The position numbers and the translations under genes are program-made. From an uncultured Oceanospirillaceae bacterium (GTDB taxonomy: Bacteria > Pseudomonadota > Gammaproteobacteria > Pseudomonadales > Balneatricaceae), in the NCBI GenBank assembly GCA_937138495.1, contig CAKZPE010000014.1, forward strand, positions 51,684-115,683: a DNA stretch of 64,000 bases, written 5' to 3'. The notes under the pieces were generated by a model, which was given only the letters and a program-made list of their open reading frames with translations, did not search any database and was not told the DNA's origin. Position 1 is the first letter of the stretch. Each line of letters starts with the position of its first letter. This document shows, piece after piece, positions 16,588 to 25,436 of this stretch.

Positions 16588-17601
16588 ATGACGGACAAAA
16601 GCCAACTGATCGCCACCACACATACAGACAACACTGACAACGCCCGCACCGGCAACACCATCCTTGTAGGTATCAGCGCCTGCCTGTTGGGTGATGAGGT
16701 CCGCTTTAACGGGGGTCACAGCCGCTCCAAATACTGCTGCGGCCCGCTACAGGACTACTTTCGCTTTGAAAAATTCTGCCCCGAAGTGGCCGCCGGTTTT
16801 GGCATTCCCAGGGCCACACTGCGCCTGACAGGTGATCCGTTGAATCCCCGGATGGTCTACACACGGGAACCGGATAACGACGTTACCGAGCAGTTTCACA
16901 CCGGATATGAAACACGGTTAGAGAAGCTTGGCCATCTCGACGGCTATATTCTTGCTAAAAATTCGCCAAGCTGCGGTATGGAGAGAGTGAAAGTATTCCA
17001 GCCAAACAGCCATCCCCATGACATTAAATCTGCCGGCTTATTTGCCAAAGCACTGATGGCCCGTTATCCGCACCTTCCGGTCGAAGAAGATGGCAGGCTG
17101 AATGATGCACACCTGCGGGAAAACTTTGTCCAGCGGGTTTTTGCCCATCACACCTTCCGCCAGCAGGTAATGGCACAGCCTTCAGTCAAAAACTTACTGG
17201 CCTTTCACAGCCAGTATAAATACATTCTGATGGCCCACTCTCAAACTGAATACCGCGGTCTGGGGCAACTTCTGGGCCAGGAACATCAGGATTATCCGAT
17301 AGAACAGCTCTGTGATCTGTACCTGCAACGCTTCATGACAGCAATCAGCAAACCTGCCAACCGGGGCAACCACTACAACGTACTGCTGCACCTGTTCGGG
17401 TATCTGAAGCCTCACCTTGAAGGTGACGTAAAACAGGACATTCTCAACACCTTTGAGCATTACTTACAGGGCTATGTCAATCTGGCAACCGCACTGACCC
17501 TGCTACATCATTACCTGCGACAGTTTGGCAGTCACTACGTACAGGCCCAGCGCTATCTGAGCCCTTATCCAAAAGCACTGGGCCTGCGTAATCAGGTTTA
17601 A
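16588..17601 (+). CDS. DUF523-DUF1722 (YbgA-like) protein
   Basis: This 337-residue two-domain protein is linked to photolyase. The N-terminal DUF523 domain (about 20-165) holds Ser-Ala-Cys-Leu-Leu-Gly near 32-37, Tyr-Cys-Cys-Gly, and a later Asn-Ser-Pro-Ser-Cys-Gly; these conserved cysteines have been proposed to bind an iron-sulfur cluster. The C-terminal DUF1722 domain (about 195-320) has His-Ser-Gln-Tyr-Lys-Tyr-Ile-Leu-Met-Ala-His, the YbgA signature. Stand-alone DUF1722 YbgA is encoded next to phr in E. coli, and the same neighbourhood is kept here. AAGGAG lies seven bases before the ATG. Roles in tRNA thiolation or desulfidase-type chemistry have been suggested for DUF523; no assignment is made here. 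Confidence 0.85.
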   Translation: MTDKSQLIATTHTDNTDNARTGNTILVGISACLLGDEVRFNGGHSRSKYCCGPLQDYFRFEKFCPEVAAGFGIPRATLRLTGDPLNPRMVYTREPDNDVTEQFHTGYETRLEKLGHLDGYILAKNSPSCGMERVKVFQPNSHPHDIKSAGLFAKALMARYPHLPVEEDGRLNDAHLRENFVQRVFAHHTFRQQVMAQPSVKNLLAFHSQYKYILMAHSQTEYRGLGQLLGQEHQDYPIEQLCDLYLQRFMTAISKPANRGNHYNVLLHLFGYLKPHLEGDVKQDILNTFEHYLQGYVNLATALTLLHHYLRQFGSHYVQAQRYLSPYPKALGLRNQV

Positions 17602-17619
17602 AACAGGAGATAAAACTGC

Positions 17620-19011
17620 ATGACGCAACTGGTCTGGCTTCGTAATGATCTGCGTATCACTGATCACCCTGCCTTTGAGCAGGCACTGAACCTGAGTACG
17701 GCAAACAGTCCGGTTGCTGCAGTCCATATTGCCACTCCCCGGCAGTGGCAACAGCATAACGAATCGCCGGCAAAATGTGGTTTACGGGCAGCACTGTTGC
17801 AACAGCTTCACCGCCAGTTGGCTGCCCGTGGGGTAACACTTCACCTGCTGGAAACTGACACCTTTACCGGCTGCCAGGATACTCTGGCTGAACTGTGCAA
17901 GACCCTTGGCTGCAGTGATGTTCACTGGCTGGAAGAAAGTCCTCTGCATGAACGGCAGCGCGACACACATACCGCCGCCTTTCTGCAAGAGAACGGCATT
18001 CGTTGCCATATTCAGCCAACAGATCAGATAGTCAGTGCCACTGTACTCAATCAGCAGAATCAGCCCTACAAAGTATTTACGCCATTCTACAAACGCTGGC
18101 GAGAACTGCTTCTGCAAAGCGATACAACACCCCGCGCCACTTTTAATGAAGCCGATATTTCATCGGTATCTGACATTCCCTTACCCCACTGGGCCGGGGA
18201 TTACCGCAGTGATCTCTGGCCTGCGGATACTGAAAGTATTCACCGCCAGATGCACCGTTTTTGTCAGTCAAAAATGGCCAGCTACGGTAACCTGCGGGAC
18301 ATTCCGTCTCAGCCAGCCACCAGCCAGATCTCTCCCTATCTGGCCCTTGGCGCCATCGGTCCCCGGGAACTGCTGAATGCCATGCAACTCTCAGCCTGGG
18401 GCGCGGATCACTGGCTGGAGTCCGACTGGTTACGTGAACTGGCCTGGCGGGATTTTTACCGCCAGTTACTGATTCACTTTCCCCGGGTAAATACACACAA
18501 GGCATTCAGGCCAGACACCGAACAGATTCGCTGGCAACAGAATGACACGCACTGGAATGCCTGGTGCCAAGGACTGACAGGCTTTCCTATCATTGATGCC
18601 GCCATGCGTCAGCTGCAGCAAACCGGCTGGATGCATAACCGCCTGCGCATGCTCACCGCCAGCTTTCTCAGCAAATTACTGTTCCAGGACTGGCGTAAAG
18701 GTGAAGCATTTTTCATGCAACACCTGCTAGACGGAGACTTCGCCGCCAACAATGGCGGCTGGCAATGGAGCGCATCTGTCGGCTGTGATGCCGCCCCCTA
18801 TTTCCGGGTATTCAACCCCATTCGGCAGTCAGAAAAGTTTGATCCGGAAGGGACATTTATTCGCCGTTTCTTACCTGAACTGGCATCACTCGATGATAAA
18901 AGCATTCATAACCCAGGCAGCGAACAGCGCCAATCATGCGGCTATCCTGAGGCGATCATCGACTATTCTGCAGCCCGGCAGTATGCCATTGAAGTATTTA
19001 AACAGCTCTGA
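17620..19011 (+). CDS. phrB: Deoxyribodipyrimidine (CPD) photolyase
   Basis: This 463-residue class I photolyase opens with the N-terminal alpha/beta antenna domain, starting Leu-Val-Trp-Leu-Arg-Asn-Asp-Leu-Arg. The C-terminal FAD domain contains Asn-Asn-Gly-Gly-Trp-Gln-Trp-Ser-Ala-Ser-Val-Gly and Asp-Ala-Ala-Pro-Tyr-Phe-Arg-Val-Phe-Asn-Pro (about 376-402), which bind FAD and the cyclobutane dimer. Length matches E. coli PhrB. The enzyme uses blue light to split UV-induced pyrimidine dimers. It is the last gene of the operon and ends ten bases before the convergent amidohydrolase gene, with no obvious terminator between them. Confidence 0.95.
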   Translation: MTQLVWLRNDLRITDHPAFEQALNLSTANSPVAAVHIATPRQWQQHNESPAKCGLRAALLQQLHRQLAARGVTLHLLETDTFTGCQDTLAELCKTLGCSDVHWLEESPLHERQRDTHTAAFLQENGIRCHIQPTDQIVSATVLNQQNQPYKVFTPFYKRWRELLLQSDTTPRATFNEADISSVSDIPLPHWAGDYRSDLWPADTESIHRQMHRFCQSKMASYGNLRDIPSQPATSQISPYLALGAIGPRELLNAMQLSAWGADHWLESDWLRELAWRDFYRQLLIHFPRVNTHKAFRPDTEQIRWQQNDTHWNAWCQGLTGFPIIDAAMRQLQQTGWMHNRLRMLTASFLSKLLFQDWRKGEAFFMQHLLDGDFAANNGGWQWSASVGCDAAPYFRVFNPIRQSEKFDPEGTFIRRFLPELASLDDKSIHNPGSEQRQSCGYPEAIIDYSAARQYAIEVFKQL

Positions 19012-19021
19012 ACATTGTTGC

Positions 19022-20251
19022 TCACTCTGCACCGGCCAAACGTAGCACCGTACCGAGCAACACATCAGCGCCTGCTTTAGCTTCAGCCAGGGTGATACTT
19101 TCCAGCGGATTATGACTGATCCCGTCTTTGCAGGGGGTGAATATCATCGCTGTGGGACATACCCGGCTGATATAAACCGCATCATGGCCGGCACCACTGA
19201 CTATCTCACGAAAGGAATACCCCAATGCTTCAGTTATTTCTCTGACGGTCCTGACACAGGTTTCATCAAAGTGTACTGCCGGGGCAGTAGCAAATTCCTC
19301 CCGGTGCACTCCGAAGCCACGCGTGCGCTCTGATGCCATTACCGTTTCAAGATCTGCCAGCATTCTTTCAAGCTCACCATCATCAGGATGACGCATATCC
19401 ACAGTGAAATGCACCGTATGAGGGATAGTGTTATGGGAACAGGGTTCCGCCCGAATCACACCGATCGTCGCACAGCCCCCGTCAACGCTGCCGGCAAGAG
19501 CATAACAGGTTGAAATGATCCGGTTAGCAGCGGCCATCGCATCCAGCCGGGAAGGCATAGGCGTCGTTCCCGCGTGTGACGCCCTGCCATTTACCGTAAA
19601 CCGGTTCCAGCTCATCGCCTGTGCACCGGTCACAACTCCCACAGATACCCCTTCATTTTCAAGAACAGGTCCCTGTTCAATATGTAACTCTGTATAACTG
19701 TGGAATTTTCGTGCCCCCACCGGCTCATCTCCGCGATAGCTGATCGCAGCCAGAGCATCCGTAAAACGAATACCATCCGCATCAGAAATACCGGCAACAT
19801 CCGACATTGTAAGAACACCGGCATAAACACCACTGGCAAGCATCGATGGCTGAAACCGGGAGCCTTCCTCATTCGTCCAGTTAATCAGGGTAACCGGCCG
19901 CCGGGTGCGGATGCCCTCCCGGTTCAGCGTCCTGATAACTTCAAGCCCGCCCAGTACCCCCAGAATTCCATCGAATTTCCCACCGGTTGGCTGGGTATCC
20001 AGATGACTGCCCATCGCCACCGGCTCCAGGGCGTTATCTGTTCCCGGCCGGGTTGCATAGATCGTCCCCAGTGCATCAATTCCGACGTCAAGGTTTTCCT
20101 CACGGCACCAGCGGATAAACAGATCTCTCCCCTGCCTGTCGGTATCAGTTAACGCTTCACGACATATACCGCCGTTATCCAGTTTACCAATCTCAGCATG
20201 GGCCATCAGGGTATCCCACAGCTGATTGCCATTCACTTCTATGTTGTCCAT
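19022..20251 (-). CDS. M20-family amidohydrolase (N-carbamoyl-amino-acid/ureido hydrolase type)
   Basis: This 409-residue protein is of the Zn-dependent M20 hydantoinase/carbamoylase group. Met-Gly-Ser-His-Leu-Asp-Thr-Gln-Pro-Thr-Gly-Gly-Lys-Phe-Asp-Gly (about 79-94) holds the metal His and Asp, Asn-Glu-Glu-Gly-Ser-Arg-Phe (about 126-132) holds the catalytic Glu pair, and Leu-His-Ile-Glu-Gln-Gly-Pro (about 190-196) and Gly-Ala-Gly-His-Asp-Ala (about 347-352) are further signatures. Members include N-carbamoyl-L-amino-acid hydrolase, beta-ureidopropionase and allantoate amidohydrolase. All release ammonia and CO2 from a carbamoyl/ureido group or hydrolyse a related amide, so the exact substrate is open. 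It is the last gene of the eight-gene operon begun by the ABC transporter, which fits breakdown of the imported compound. Confidence 0.87.
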   Translation of the reverse strand: MDNIEVNGNQLWDTLMAHAEIGKLDNGGICREALTDTDRQGRDLFIRWCREENLDVGIDALGTIYATRPGTDNALEPVAMGSHLDTQPTGGKFDGILGVLGGLEVIRTLNREGIRTRRPVTLINWTNEEGSRFQPSMLASGVYAGVLTMSDVAGISDADGIRFTDALAAISYRGDEPVGARKFHSYTELHIEQGPVLENEGVSVGVVTGAQAMSWNRFTVNGRASHAGTTPMPSRLDAMAAANRIISTCYALAGSVDGGCATIGVIRAEPCSHNTIPHTVHFTVDMRHPDDGELERMLADLETVMASERTRGFGVHREEFATAPAVHFDETCVRTVREITEALGYSFREIVSGAGHDAVYISRVCPTAMIFTPCKDGISHNPLESITLAEAKAGADVLLGTVLRLAGAE

Positions 20252-20281
20252 TTCTATTTCCCGATAATCCCTTCTCGGCCT

Positions 20282-21730
20282 TCAGGCCCCGGGGTTCCAG
20301 CCACCAACCAGTTTCACTTCCATAAAGTCTTCAAGCCCCCAGACCCCGCCTTCACGGCCATTGCCGGACTGTTTATATCCCCCAAATGGTGCACCCGCTG
20401 CTGCCGTACGAAAGTTCCCGTTCATCTCAACCATGCCGGACCTCAACTGCCGGGCAACCCGGTTGGCACGCTCCGGATCCTGCGTCTGGACATAATTTGT
20501 CAGACCAAAGGAAGTATCGTTGGCAATTTTTATTGCCTCTTCCTCAGTATCAAAGGGCATTATTGATAAAACCGGACCGAATATTTCCTGCTGCATGACC
20601 GTCATATCATTGGTACAACCTGCGAATACCGTGGGCCGCACGAAATAACCCCTGCTCAGCCCCTCAGGTTTACCCGGCCCGCCGGCGACCAGCTGAGCCC
20701 CCTCCTCGACACCTCTGGCTATCATGTCCTGAATTCTGTTGAACTGTGCTTCATTCACAGCCGGACCGATATGTCCTCCTGTCTTAACGGCCAGATCAAC
20801 AGCCTGTGCACCGGCCGCCTGTCTGGCCTCTTCCACAGCGCTTTCATAGCGTGAGCGGTGTACCAGCATCCGGGTCGGGGCATTACATGACTGCCCAGTG
20901 TTTTCAAAGCAATGTAACGCCCCACGGGAAACTGCATTTTCATCCGCGTCTTCAAAAACGATATTGGCTCCTTTGCCTCCCAACTCCAGTACGACCCGTT
21001 TTACTGTATCCGCAGTGGATTTAGTAATGATCTGACCTGCCCGCGTCGACCCGGTAAAAGAAATAAGATCCACATCCTCATGTGCAGTCAGTTGGCTGCC
21101 AACACCGGCTCCGTCCCCGTTAACCAGATTAAAGACACCGGCGGGGACACCGGCTTCATCCATATATTCAGCAAACAGAAGCGATGAAAGCGGTGCTTCT
21201 TCAGAGGGTTTCAGCACCATAGTACAACCACTGGCAAGCGCCGGTATGACCTTAAGCGTGACCTGATTCATCGGCCAGTTCCAGGGCGTAATCAAGCCGC
21301 AAACGCCTATCGGCTCATAAAGGATACGGTCATTCGGTGTATCAGCTCCCAGCGGCCTTTCGAACTCAAAACACTCGAGTGCTCTGATAAACGCTTCGAT
21401 ATGTACCTGCCCAATTCCGGTCTGCAGGCCCTTCGCAAGATCAACCGGCGCCCCCATCTCCAAACTTATCGCCTCCCCCATTTCTGCGCTGCGCCGAATA
21501 TAAATATCGAGAATGGATCGCATAAGATCCAGCCTGTCAGCCCGGGAGCTGCGGCTCCAGCCGGTAAAGGCTGCTTTGGCTGCTGCAACAGCTGCGTTGG
21601 TGTCTGCTTTGCCGCCTAGCGAGATCACCGCGCAGCGCTCTTCAGTCGAGGGATTAATCACAGCTCTGTCCACACCCTCAACAGAACGTACCCATTGACC
21701 GCCGATATAAAATTTTCGTTCGTCTCTCAT
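20282..21730 (-). CDS. Aldehyde dehydrogenase family protein
   Basis: This 482-residue NAD(P)-dependent aldehyde dehydrogenase has Ile-Thr-Pro-Trp-Asn-Trp-Pro-Met (about 147) for the oxyanion Asn and cofactor site, Phe-Thr-Gly-Ser-Thr-Arg-Ala-Gly (about 225) for NAD, Leu-Glu-Leu-Gly-Gly-Lys (about 248) with the general base Glu, and Asn-Thr-Gly-Gln-Ser-Cys (about 277-282) with the catalytic Cys. It oxidises an aldehyde to an acid; the substrate is unknown. A GTG at 21742 is in frame, but GGAG is spaced for ATG 21730. It lies between the small monooxygenase gene and the amidohydrolase gene in the ABC-transporter operon, so it probably handles an aldehyde formed from the imported compound. Confidence 0.88.
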   Translation of the reverse strand: MRDERKFYIGGQWVRSVEGVDRAVINPSTEERCAVISLGGKADTNAAVAAAKAAFTGWSRSSRADRLDLMRSILDIYIRRSAEMGEAISLEMGAPVDLAKGLQTGIGQVHIEAFIRALECFEFERPLGADTPNDRILYEPIGVCGLITPWNWPMNQVTLKVIPALASGCTMVLKPSEEAPLSSLLFAEYMDEAGVPAGVFNLVNGDGAGVGSQLTAHEDVDLISFTGSTRAGQIITKSTADTVKRVVLELGGKGANIVFEDADENAVSRGALHCFENTGQSCNAPTRMLVHRSRYESAVEEARQAAGAQAVDLAVKTGGHIGPAVNEAQFNRIQDMIARGVEEGAQLVAGGPGKPEGLSRGYFVRPTVFAGCTNDMTVMQQEIFGPVLSIMPFDTEEEAIKIANDTSFGLTNYVQTQDPERANRVARQLRSGMVEMNGNFRTAAAGAPFGGYKQSGNGREGGVWGLEDFMEVKLVGGWNPGA

Positions 21731-21768
21731 GTCTTTCTCCACTGCTGCCTGAGGTAAAAGTATTGCGG

Positions 21769-22068
21769 CTACTCTTTCGCTGAAATTTCATCGCTGATGA
21801 CTAAAGTCACCTCACCGTCGAGGATTGGCTGAGCAATGCCGAAAAACCTTGCGACCGTTTCGGAATTATTGTGATTATCCATCGCAGCCTGATCGCTAAA
21901 CCGTTCATATGTAGTGAAAACCCGGGCATCATCCGAATTCTGCGATATAAAGAATCCCACTGTATCCGGTTCGTTTTTGCGAACATTTTCTGCCACTTCC
22001 AGTAACGCCTTTTTCATGGCATCTTCATATCCGTGCCTGGTAGTGATAATTGCTGTAATAGTGCGCAT
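21769..22068 (-). CDS. Antibiotic-biosynthesis-monooxygenase (ABM) domain protein
   Basis: This 99-residue single-domain protein has the dimeric alpha/beta-barrel ABM pattern: a first strand Ile-Thr-Ala-Ile-Ile-Thr, a helix with Ala-Leu-Leu-Glu-Val-Ala, a central Thr-Val-Gly-Phe-Phe-Ile-Ser strand, and Phe-Thr-Thr-Tyr-Glu-Arg-Phe-Ser-Asp (about 51-59) followed by Ala-Met-Asp-Asn-His. Relatives are cofactor-free quinol monooxygenases (YgiN type), haem-degrading enzymes or small signalling proteins such as LsrG. Its role in this operon, between the ABC transporter and the aldehyde dehydrogenase, is unknown. Short gaps on both sides (18 and 38 bases) support co-transcription. Confidence 0.8.
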   Translation of the reverse strand: MRTITAIITTRHGYEDAMKKALLEVAENVRKNEPDTVGFFISQNSDDARVFTTYERFSDQAAMDNHNNSETVARFFGIAQPILDGEVTLVISDEISAKE

Positions 22069-22086
22069 TTTTTACTCTCCCTGTAG

Positions 22087-22818
22087 TTAGGCAAGCCCCG
22101 AAAATTCGTGGACAAGATCAGTTTTTATCACGTCCTCAGACGTAAGCTCCTGCACGATACATCCCTTCTGCATAATCAGAACACGCTCGGAAAGCGCCCT
22201 GATGAATTCCAGATTCTGTTCAACAAGAACAAATGCCATATGATGTTTTTTCTGGATGTCTTTCAGCGTGTCTGCGATCTCCTCGATGATTGACGGCTGT
22301 ATGCCCTCAGTGGGTTCATCCAGTAAAATGAGACGCGGCGTTGTAGCAAGACAACGTGCCAAAGCCAGCAATTGCTGTTCACCACCGCTCAGGACACCTC
22401 CCTGACGAGATAAAAGTGGCTTCAGCCGGGGAAATATATCGATAACCTCTGCCAGTTTGGCATCATCTTCATTTCCTGAAGACAGGGCAGCAAATTTCAG
22501 ATTGTCCCATACCGAAAGTGCCGGAAAGATCTGACGCCCCTGAGGAACATACCCCAGACCCAGTGCCGCACGGGCCTCCGGAACAAGTGTTGTCAGGTTA
22601 CAGCCATTAAACAGCGCCACACCGGCAGTTGAACAGATATGACCCATAAGCGTACGCAGCAGAGTCGTTTTTCCCATGCCGTTATGACCGAGAATGCCGA
22701 CAAACTCACCGTCCGCCACAGCAAATGAAATATCAGAAAGAATCGGGATGTTTCCATAGCCACTGGCCAGCCCCGACACACTGAGAATACTATGCGGGTG
22801 ATTTTCCGAGATAGACAT
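22087..22818 (-). CDS. Branched-chain/urea-type ABC transporter ATPase (UrtE/LivF-like)
   Basis: This 243-residue ABC ATPase has Walker A Gly-His-Asn-Gly-Met-Gly-Lys-Thr-Thr (about 44-52), the signature Leu-Ser-Gly-Gly-Glu-Gln-Gln (about 146-152) and Walker B Leu-Ile-Leu-Leu-Asp-Glu-Pro-Thr-Glu-Gly-Ile-Gln-Pro (about 166-178). Glu-Gly-Ile-Gln-Pro-Ser after Walker B is the usual UrtE/LivF wording. It overlaps the upstream ATPase gene by 29 bases. With the second ATPase it powers the two-permease HAAT transporter of this operon. Confidence 0.92.
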   Translation of the reverse strand: MSISENHPHSILSVSGLASGYGNIPILSDISFAVADGEFVGILGHNGMGKTTLLRTLMGHICSTAGVALFNGCNLTTLVPEARAALGLGYVPQGRQIFPALSVWDNLKFAALSSGNEDDAKLAEVIDIFPRLKPLLSRQGGVLSGGEQQLLALARCLATTPRLILLDEPTEGIQPSIIEEIADTLKDIQKKHHMAFVLVEQNLEFIRALSERVLIMQKGCIVQELTSEDVIKTDLVHEFSGLA

Positions 22819-23512
22819 TACGTACCTGCTGGTTGGTTAGAATTGCATCGGTTTCATCTTCCGCCAGGATTTTTCCCTGATGAAAAACTGTAATTTTGTT
22901 ACCGATCATCCGGATAAACTGCATATCATGTTCCACAATAATCAGTGCATGATTACGGTTCAGTTCGAGAATAATCTGTGCCAGTTTCTCGGTTTCTTCA
23001 GATGACAAACCGGCAGCCGGTTCATCGAACAGAATCAGTTCCGGATTTTCTGCAATGACCATTGCCAATTCCACGAACTGACGCTGCCCGTGAGCAATCT
23101 GCCCGGCCACCAGATGGGCCAGATGGGAAATGCCGATCCGTTCCATTGTTCGGACCACAATCTGATCTCTGGCTCTGCGGTCAGTAACCGAACGAACAGA
23201 TATCCACAGATTTTCATACACCGTTAACCCGTCAAACAGATTCGGCACCTGTGTTTTGATTCCAACGCCACGACCCGCAATCTCTGAACTGGACCGGCCA
23301 CCAATCTGCTGACCATTCAGAACGATCTCTCCATGCGTCGGTGTAAGCTGCCCTGTCACACATTTAAAAAAAGTACTTTTCCCTGCTCCGTTCGGTCCGA
23401 TCAGGCACCGCAATTCCCCCCTGTTCAGGGTAAAATCAACCTGATCCAATGCACGCACTCCGCCAAAATGCATCGACAGATTACGGGTTTGTAACAGTGG
23501 CTGATCCATCAT
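22790..23512 (-). CDS. Branched-chain/urea-type ABC transporter ATPase (UrtD/LivG-like)
   Basis: This 240-residue ABC ATPase has Walker A Gly-Pro-Asn-Gly-Ala-Gly-Lys-Ser-Thr (about 39-47). An Ala-His-Gly-Gln-Arg-Gln stretch (about 144) takes the place of the LSGGQ signature, as is usual in UrtD proteins (Ser-His-Gly-x-x-Gln). Walker B is Leu-Ile-Leu-Phe-Asp-Glu-Pro-Ala-Ala-Gly-Leu (about 160-170). The start ATG overlaps the stop of the permease gene by four bases (ATGA), so translation is coupled. Confidence 0.92.
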   Translation of the reverse strand: MMDQPLLQTRNLSMHFGGVRALDQVDFTLNRGELRCLIGPNGAGKSTFFKCVTGQLTPTHGEIVLNGQQIGGRSSSEIAGRGVGIKTQVPNLFDGLTVYENLWISVRSVTDRRARDQIVVRTMERIGISHLAHLVAGQIAHGQRQFVELAMVIAENPELILFDEPAAGLSSEETEKLAQIILELNRNHALIIVEHDMQFIRMIGNKITVFHQGKILAEDETDAILTNQQVRNVYLGKSPA

Positions 23513-24546
23513 TGTTGCTCCCCTTTATCACTGGCAGCAGGTTCTGCTGATAACAACTTCTTTCGCTGCCGAATCCTGTCTGGTAACTCTGTCAGCAGTG
23601 GCAGAAGCCCCTTTGGCACCAGCAGCACAAACACAATCAGAATCAGACCCAGTGCAGCACTGGGATCAATCAACCCGGTCTTACCAAGATAAGCAGTGAT
23701 TACTTGCAGAACAATGCAACCGATAACCGGTCCCATCAGTGTGCCCAATCCACCAACGATCACCCAGATCAGAATCTGTGCGGTGTAATTCAGGCTGAAC
23801 ATTGTCGGGCTGACAAAAACAGCATTCGCAAACAGCATGCCGGAGATCCCGGCAATACCGGCACCAACACAAAAGAAGATCAGCTTGTAACGTCTGCTGT
23901 CGTACCCTAAAAGTTCTGCCCGGGTTTCATTTTCCCGAATCGCAACCATCACCCGGCCAAACCGGGTCGACAGCAACCACCGGCAACCAAAATAGGACAA
24001 AAGCAAAAGGACAGTCGCAAGAACAAACAGCGCGTGAGGGGATAACGGTTCCCCGTTGCCAAACGGGTTCGCCAGTAACGGCGTACCGGGCATACCGTTA
24101 AAACCGCCCAGTCTTGCATTACCGATGGTATAAATATCACCGGCAGTACTGTTAGCAAGCTTAAATAGAATCAGTGTCACTGTCAGAGTAATGACACCCA
24201 GATAGACATCGTTAAGACGACCATAAAACATGAAATACCCCAGCACTGCAGAAAAAATCACCGGCACAATCACCGCGATAACCGCCGCATACGCAGTTAC
24301 TTCAAAATTAAAAGCACCCACCGCGTAGGTATAACCGGCCAATCCAAAAAAGGCCGCCTGACCAAAACAAAGTATCCCACCATAGCCCCACACAAGCGCC
24401 AGGCTCAGTGCAAGAATTGCCAGACTGACATAAATGGTTGATGAAATGACGGTATAAAAAGCAACATAATTTGGAAAAACAAAAACAGCGATCAGCCCGA
24501 TAACCAGCACGGTCAGCATTTCACAGGCAGTTTTCTTCAACATCAT
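23509..24546 (-). CDS. Branched-chain/urea-type ABC transporter permease (UrtC/LivM-like)
   Basis: This 345-residue integral membrane protein has about nine hydrophobic helices and the LivM-type cytoplasmic loop Arg-Phe-Gly-Arg-Val-Met-Val-Ala-Ile-Arg-Glu-Asn-Glu (about 195-207) that couples to the ATPases. The first ATG overlaps the stop of the upstream permease gene; a second ATG follows immediately. It is the larger of the two permeases of this HAAT-family importer. Confidence 0.92.
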   Translation of the reverse strand: MMLKKTACEMLTVLVIGLIAVFVFPNYVAFYTVISSTIYVSLAILALSLALVWGYGGILCFGQAAFFGLAGYTYAVGAFNFEVTAYAAVIAVIVPVIFSAVLGYFMFYGRLNDVYLGVITLTVTLILFKLANSTAGDIYTIGNARLGGFNGMPGTPLLANPFGNGEPLSPHALFVLATVLLLLSYFGCRWLLSTRFGRVMVAIRENETRAELLGYDSRRYKLIFFCVGAGIAGISGMLFANAVFVSPTMFSLNYTAQILIWVIVGGLGTLMGPVIGCIVLQVITAYLGKTGLIDPSAALGLILIVFVLLVPKGLLPLLTELPDRIRQRKKLLSAEPAASDKGEQQ

Positions 24547-25412
24547 CAGTTCGCCCCTCTGAAAAAGCGGCCAGTAATTCCGTAAGGTAAAAACCGTAAA
24601 AGAATGATGGCCGTCAGTAACAGAGCCACATCACCGATCACCGGATTGATCGCAAACGTTGTCAGTGTACTGATCCCCCCCAGAATGCCAGAAGCAGTAA
24701 TAGTTCCTGTCAAAATGGACGCCCCACCGGTAATCACAGTGATAAAGGCCTTGGCAACGAAAGCCGCTCCCATGGTCGGTACTACACCGGAAAGGGGTGC
24801 GAGGATGCCACCGGCAAGTCCGCTGAGAGCCGCACCGGCAGTGAACGTAACCGAGTAAATCCGTGCCGGACTGGCCCCCAGAGACGAGGCCATCTCAGGA
24901 TTCTGCATTGCCCCCCGGGCAATCAGCCCCAGATTGGTATGCGCCAACACAAAATAGCTCGCCACCAGCACGGCAATGGTAATACCTATCACGAAGACAT
25001 CGTAAAGGCTGACTCCGTACGCGCCAATCGTGACACTGCCAAAGGGTGCAGCAACACCTGCTACCTGATTGCCAAAAACCATCGTCGCCAGCCCGACAAG
25101 CAGCAAACTGAGCCCCCAGGTTGCAAGCATTGTATCGACCATACGGCCATAAAGATGACGTACCACCAGCCGTTCGATCAGATAACCGGCAATACCGACC
25201 GCAAGCGGCGCAATCACCAGTATGGCGATCATCAGCGGAACACCGGCATTGGCAGATAAAACCGTGGTGAATCCCCCCAGCATAATGAACTCACCATGCG
25301 CAAGATTAATCACCCGCATCATCCCGAAAACCACCGCCAATCCAGCACAAACCAGCGCAAGAGAGGCGACAGAATAGAGAACCTGCAGGATCAGAACGAT
25401 AATATAATCCAT
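24546..25412 (-). CDS. Branched-chain/urea-type ABC transporter permease (UrtB/LivH-like)
   Basis: This 288-residue membrane protein is of the LivH/UrtB type. It carries Met-Arg-Val-Ile-Asn-Leu-Ala-His-Gly-Glu-Phe-Ile-Met-Leu-Gly (about 32-46), the most conserved stretch of the family, and a coupling loop with Gly-Leu-Ile-Ala-Arg-Gly-Ala-Met-Gln-Asn-Pro-Glu-Met-Ala (about 161-174). It begins 25 bases after the substrate-binding-protein gene and overlaps the next permease gene by one base. Confidence 0.92.
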   Translation of the reverse strand: MDYIIVLILQVLYSVASLALVCAGLAVVFGMMRVINLAHGEFIMLGGFTTVLSANAGVPLMIAILVIAPLAVGIAGYLIERLVVRHLYGRMVDTMLATWGLSLLLVGLATMVFGNQVAGVAAPFGSVTIGAYGVSLYDVFVIGITIAVLVASYFVLAHTNLGLIARGAMQNPEMASSLGASPARIYSVTFTAGAALSGLAGGILAPLSGVVPTMGAAFVAKAFITVITGGASILTGTITASGILGGISTLTTFAINPVIGDVALLLTAIILLRFLPYGITGRFFRGAN

Positions 25413-25436
25413 ATCGAATTTGCTCCGTTTAGCAGG

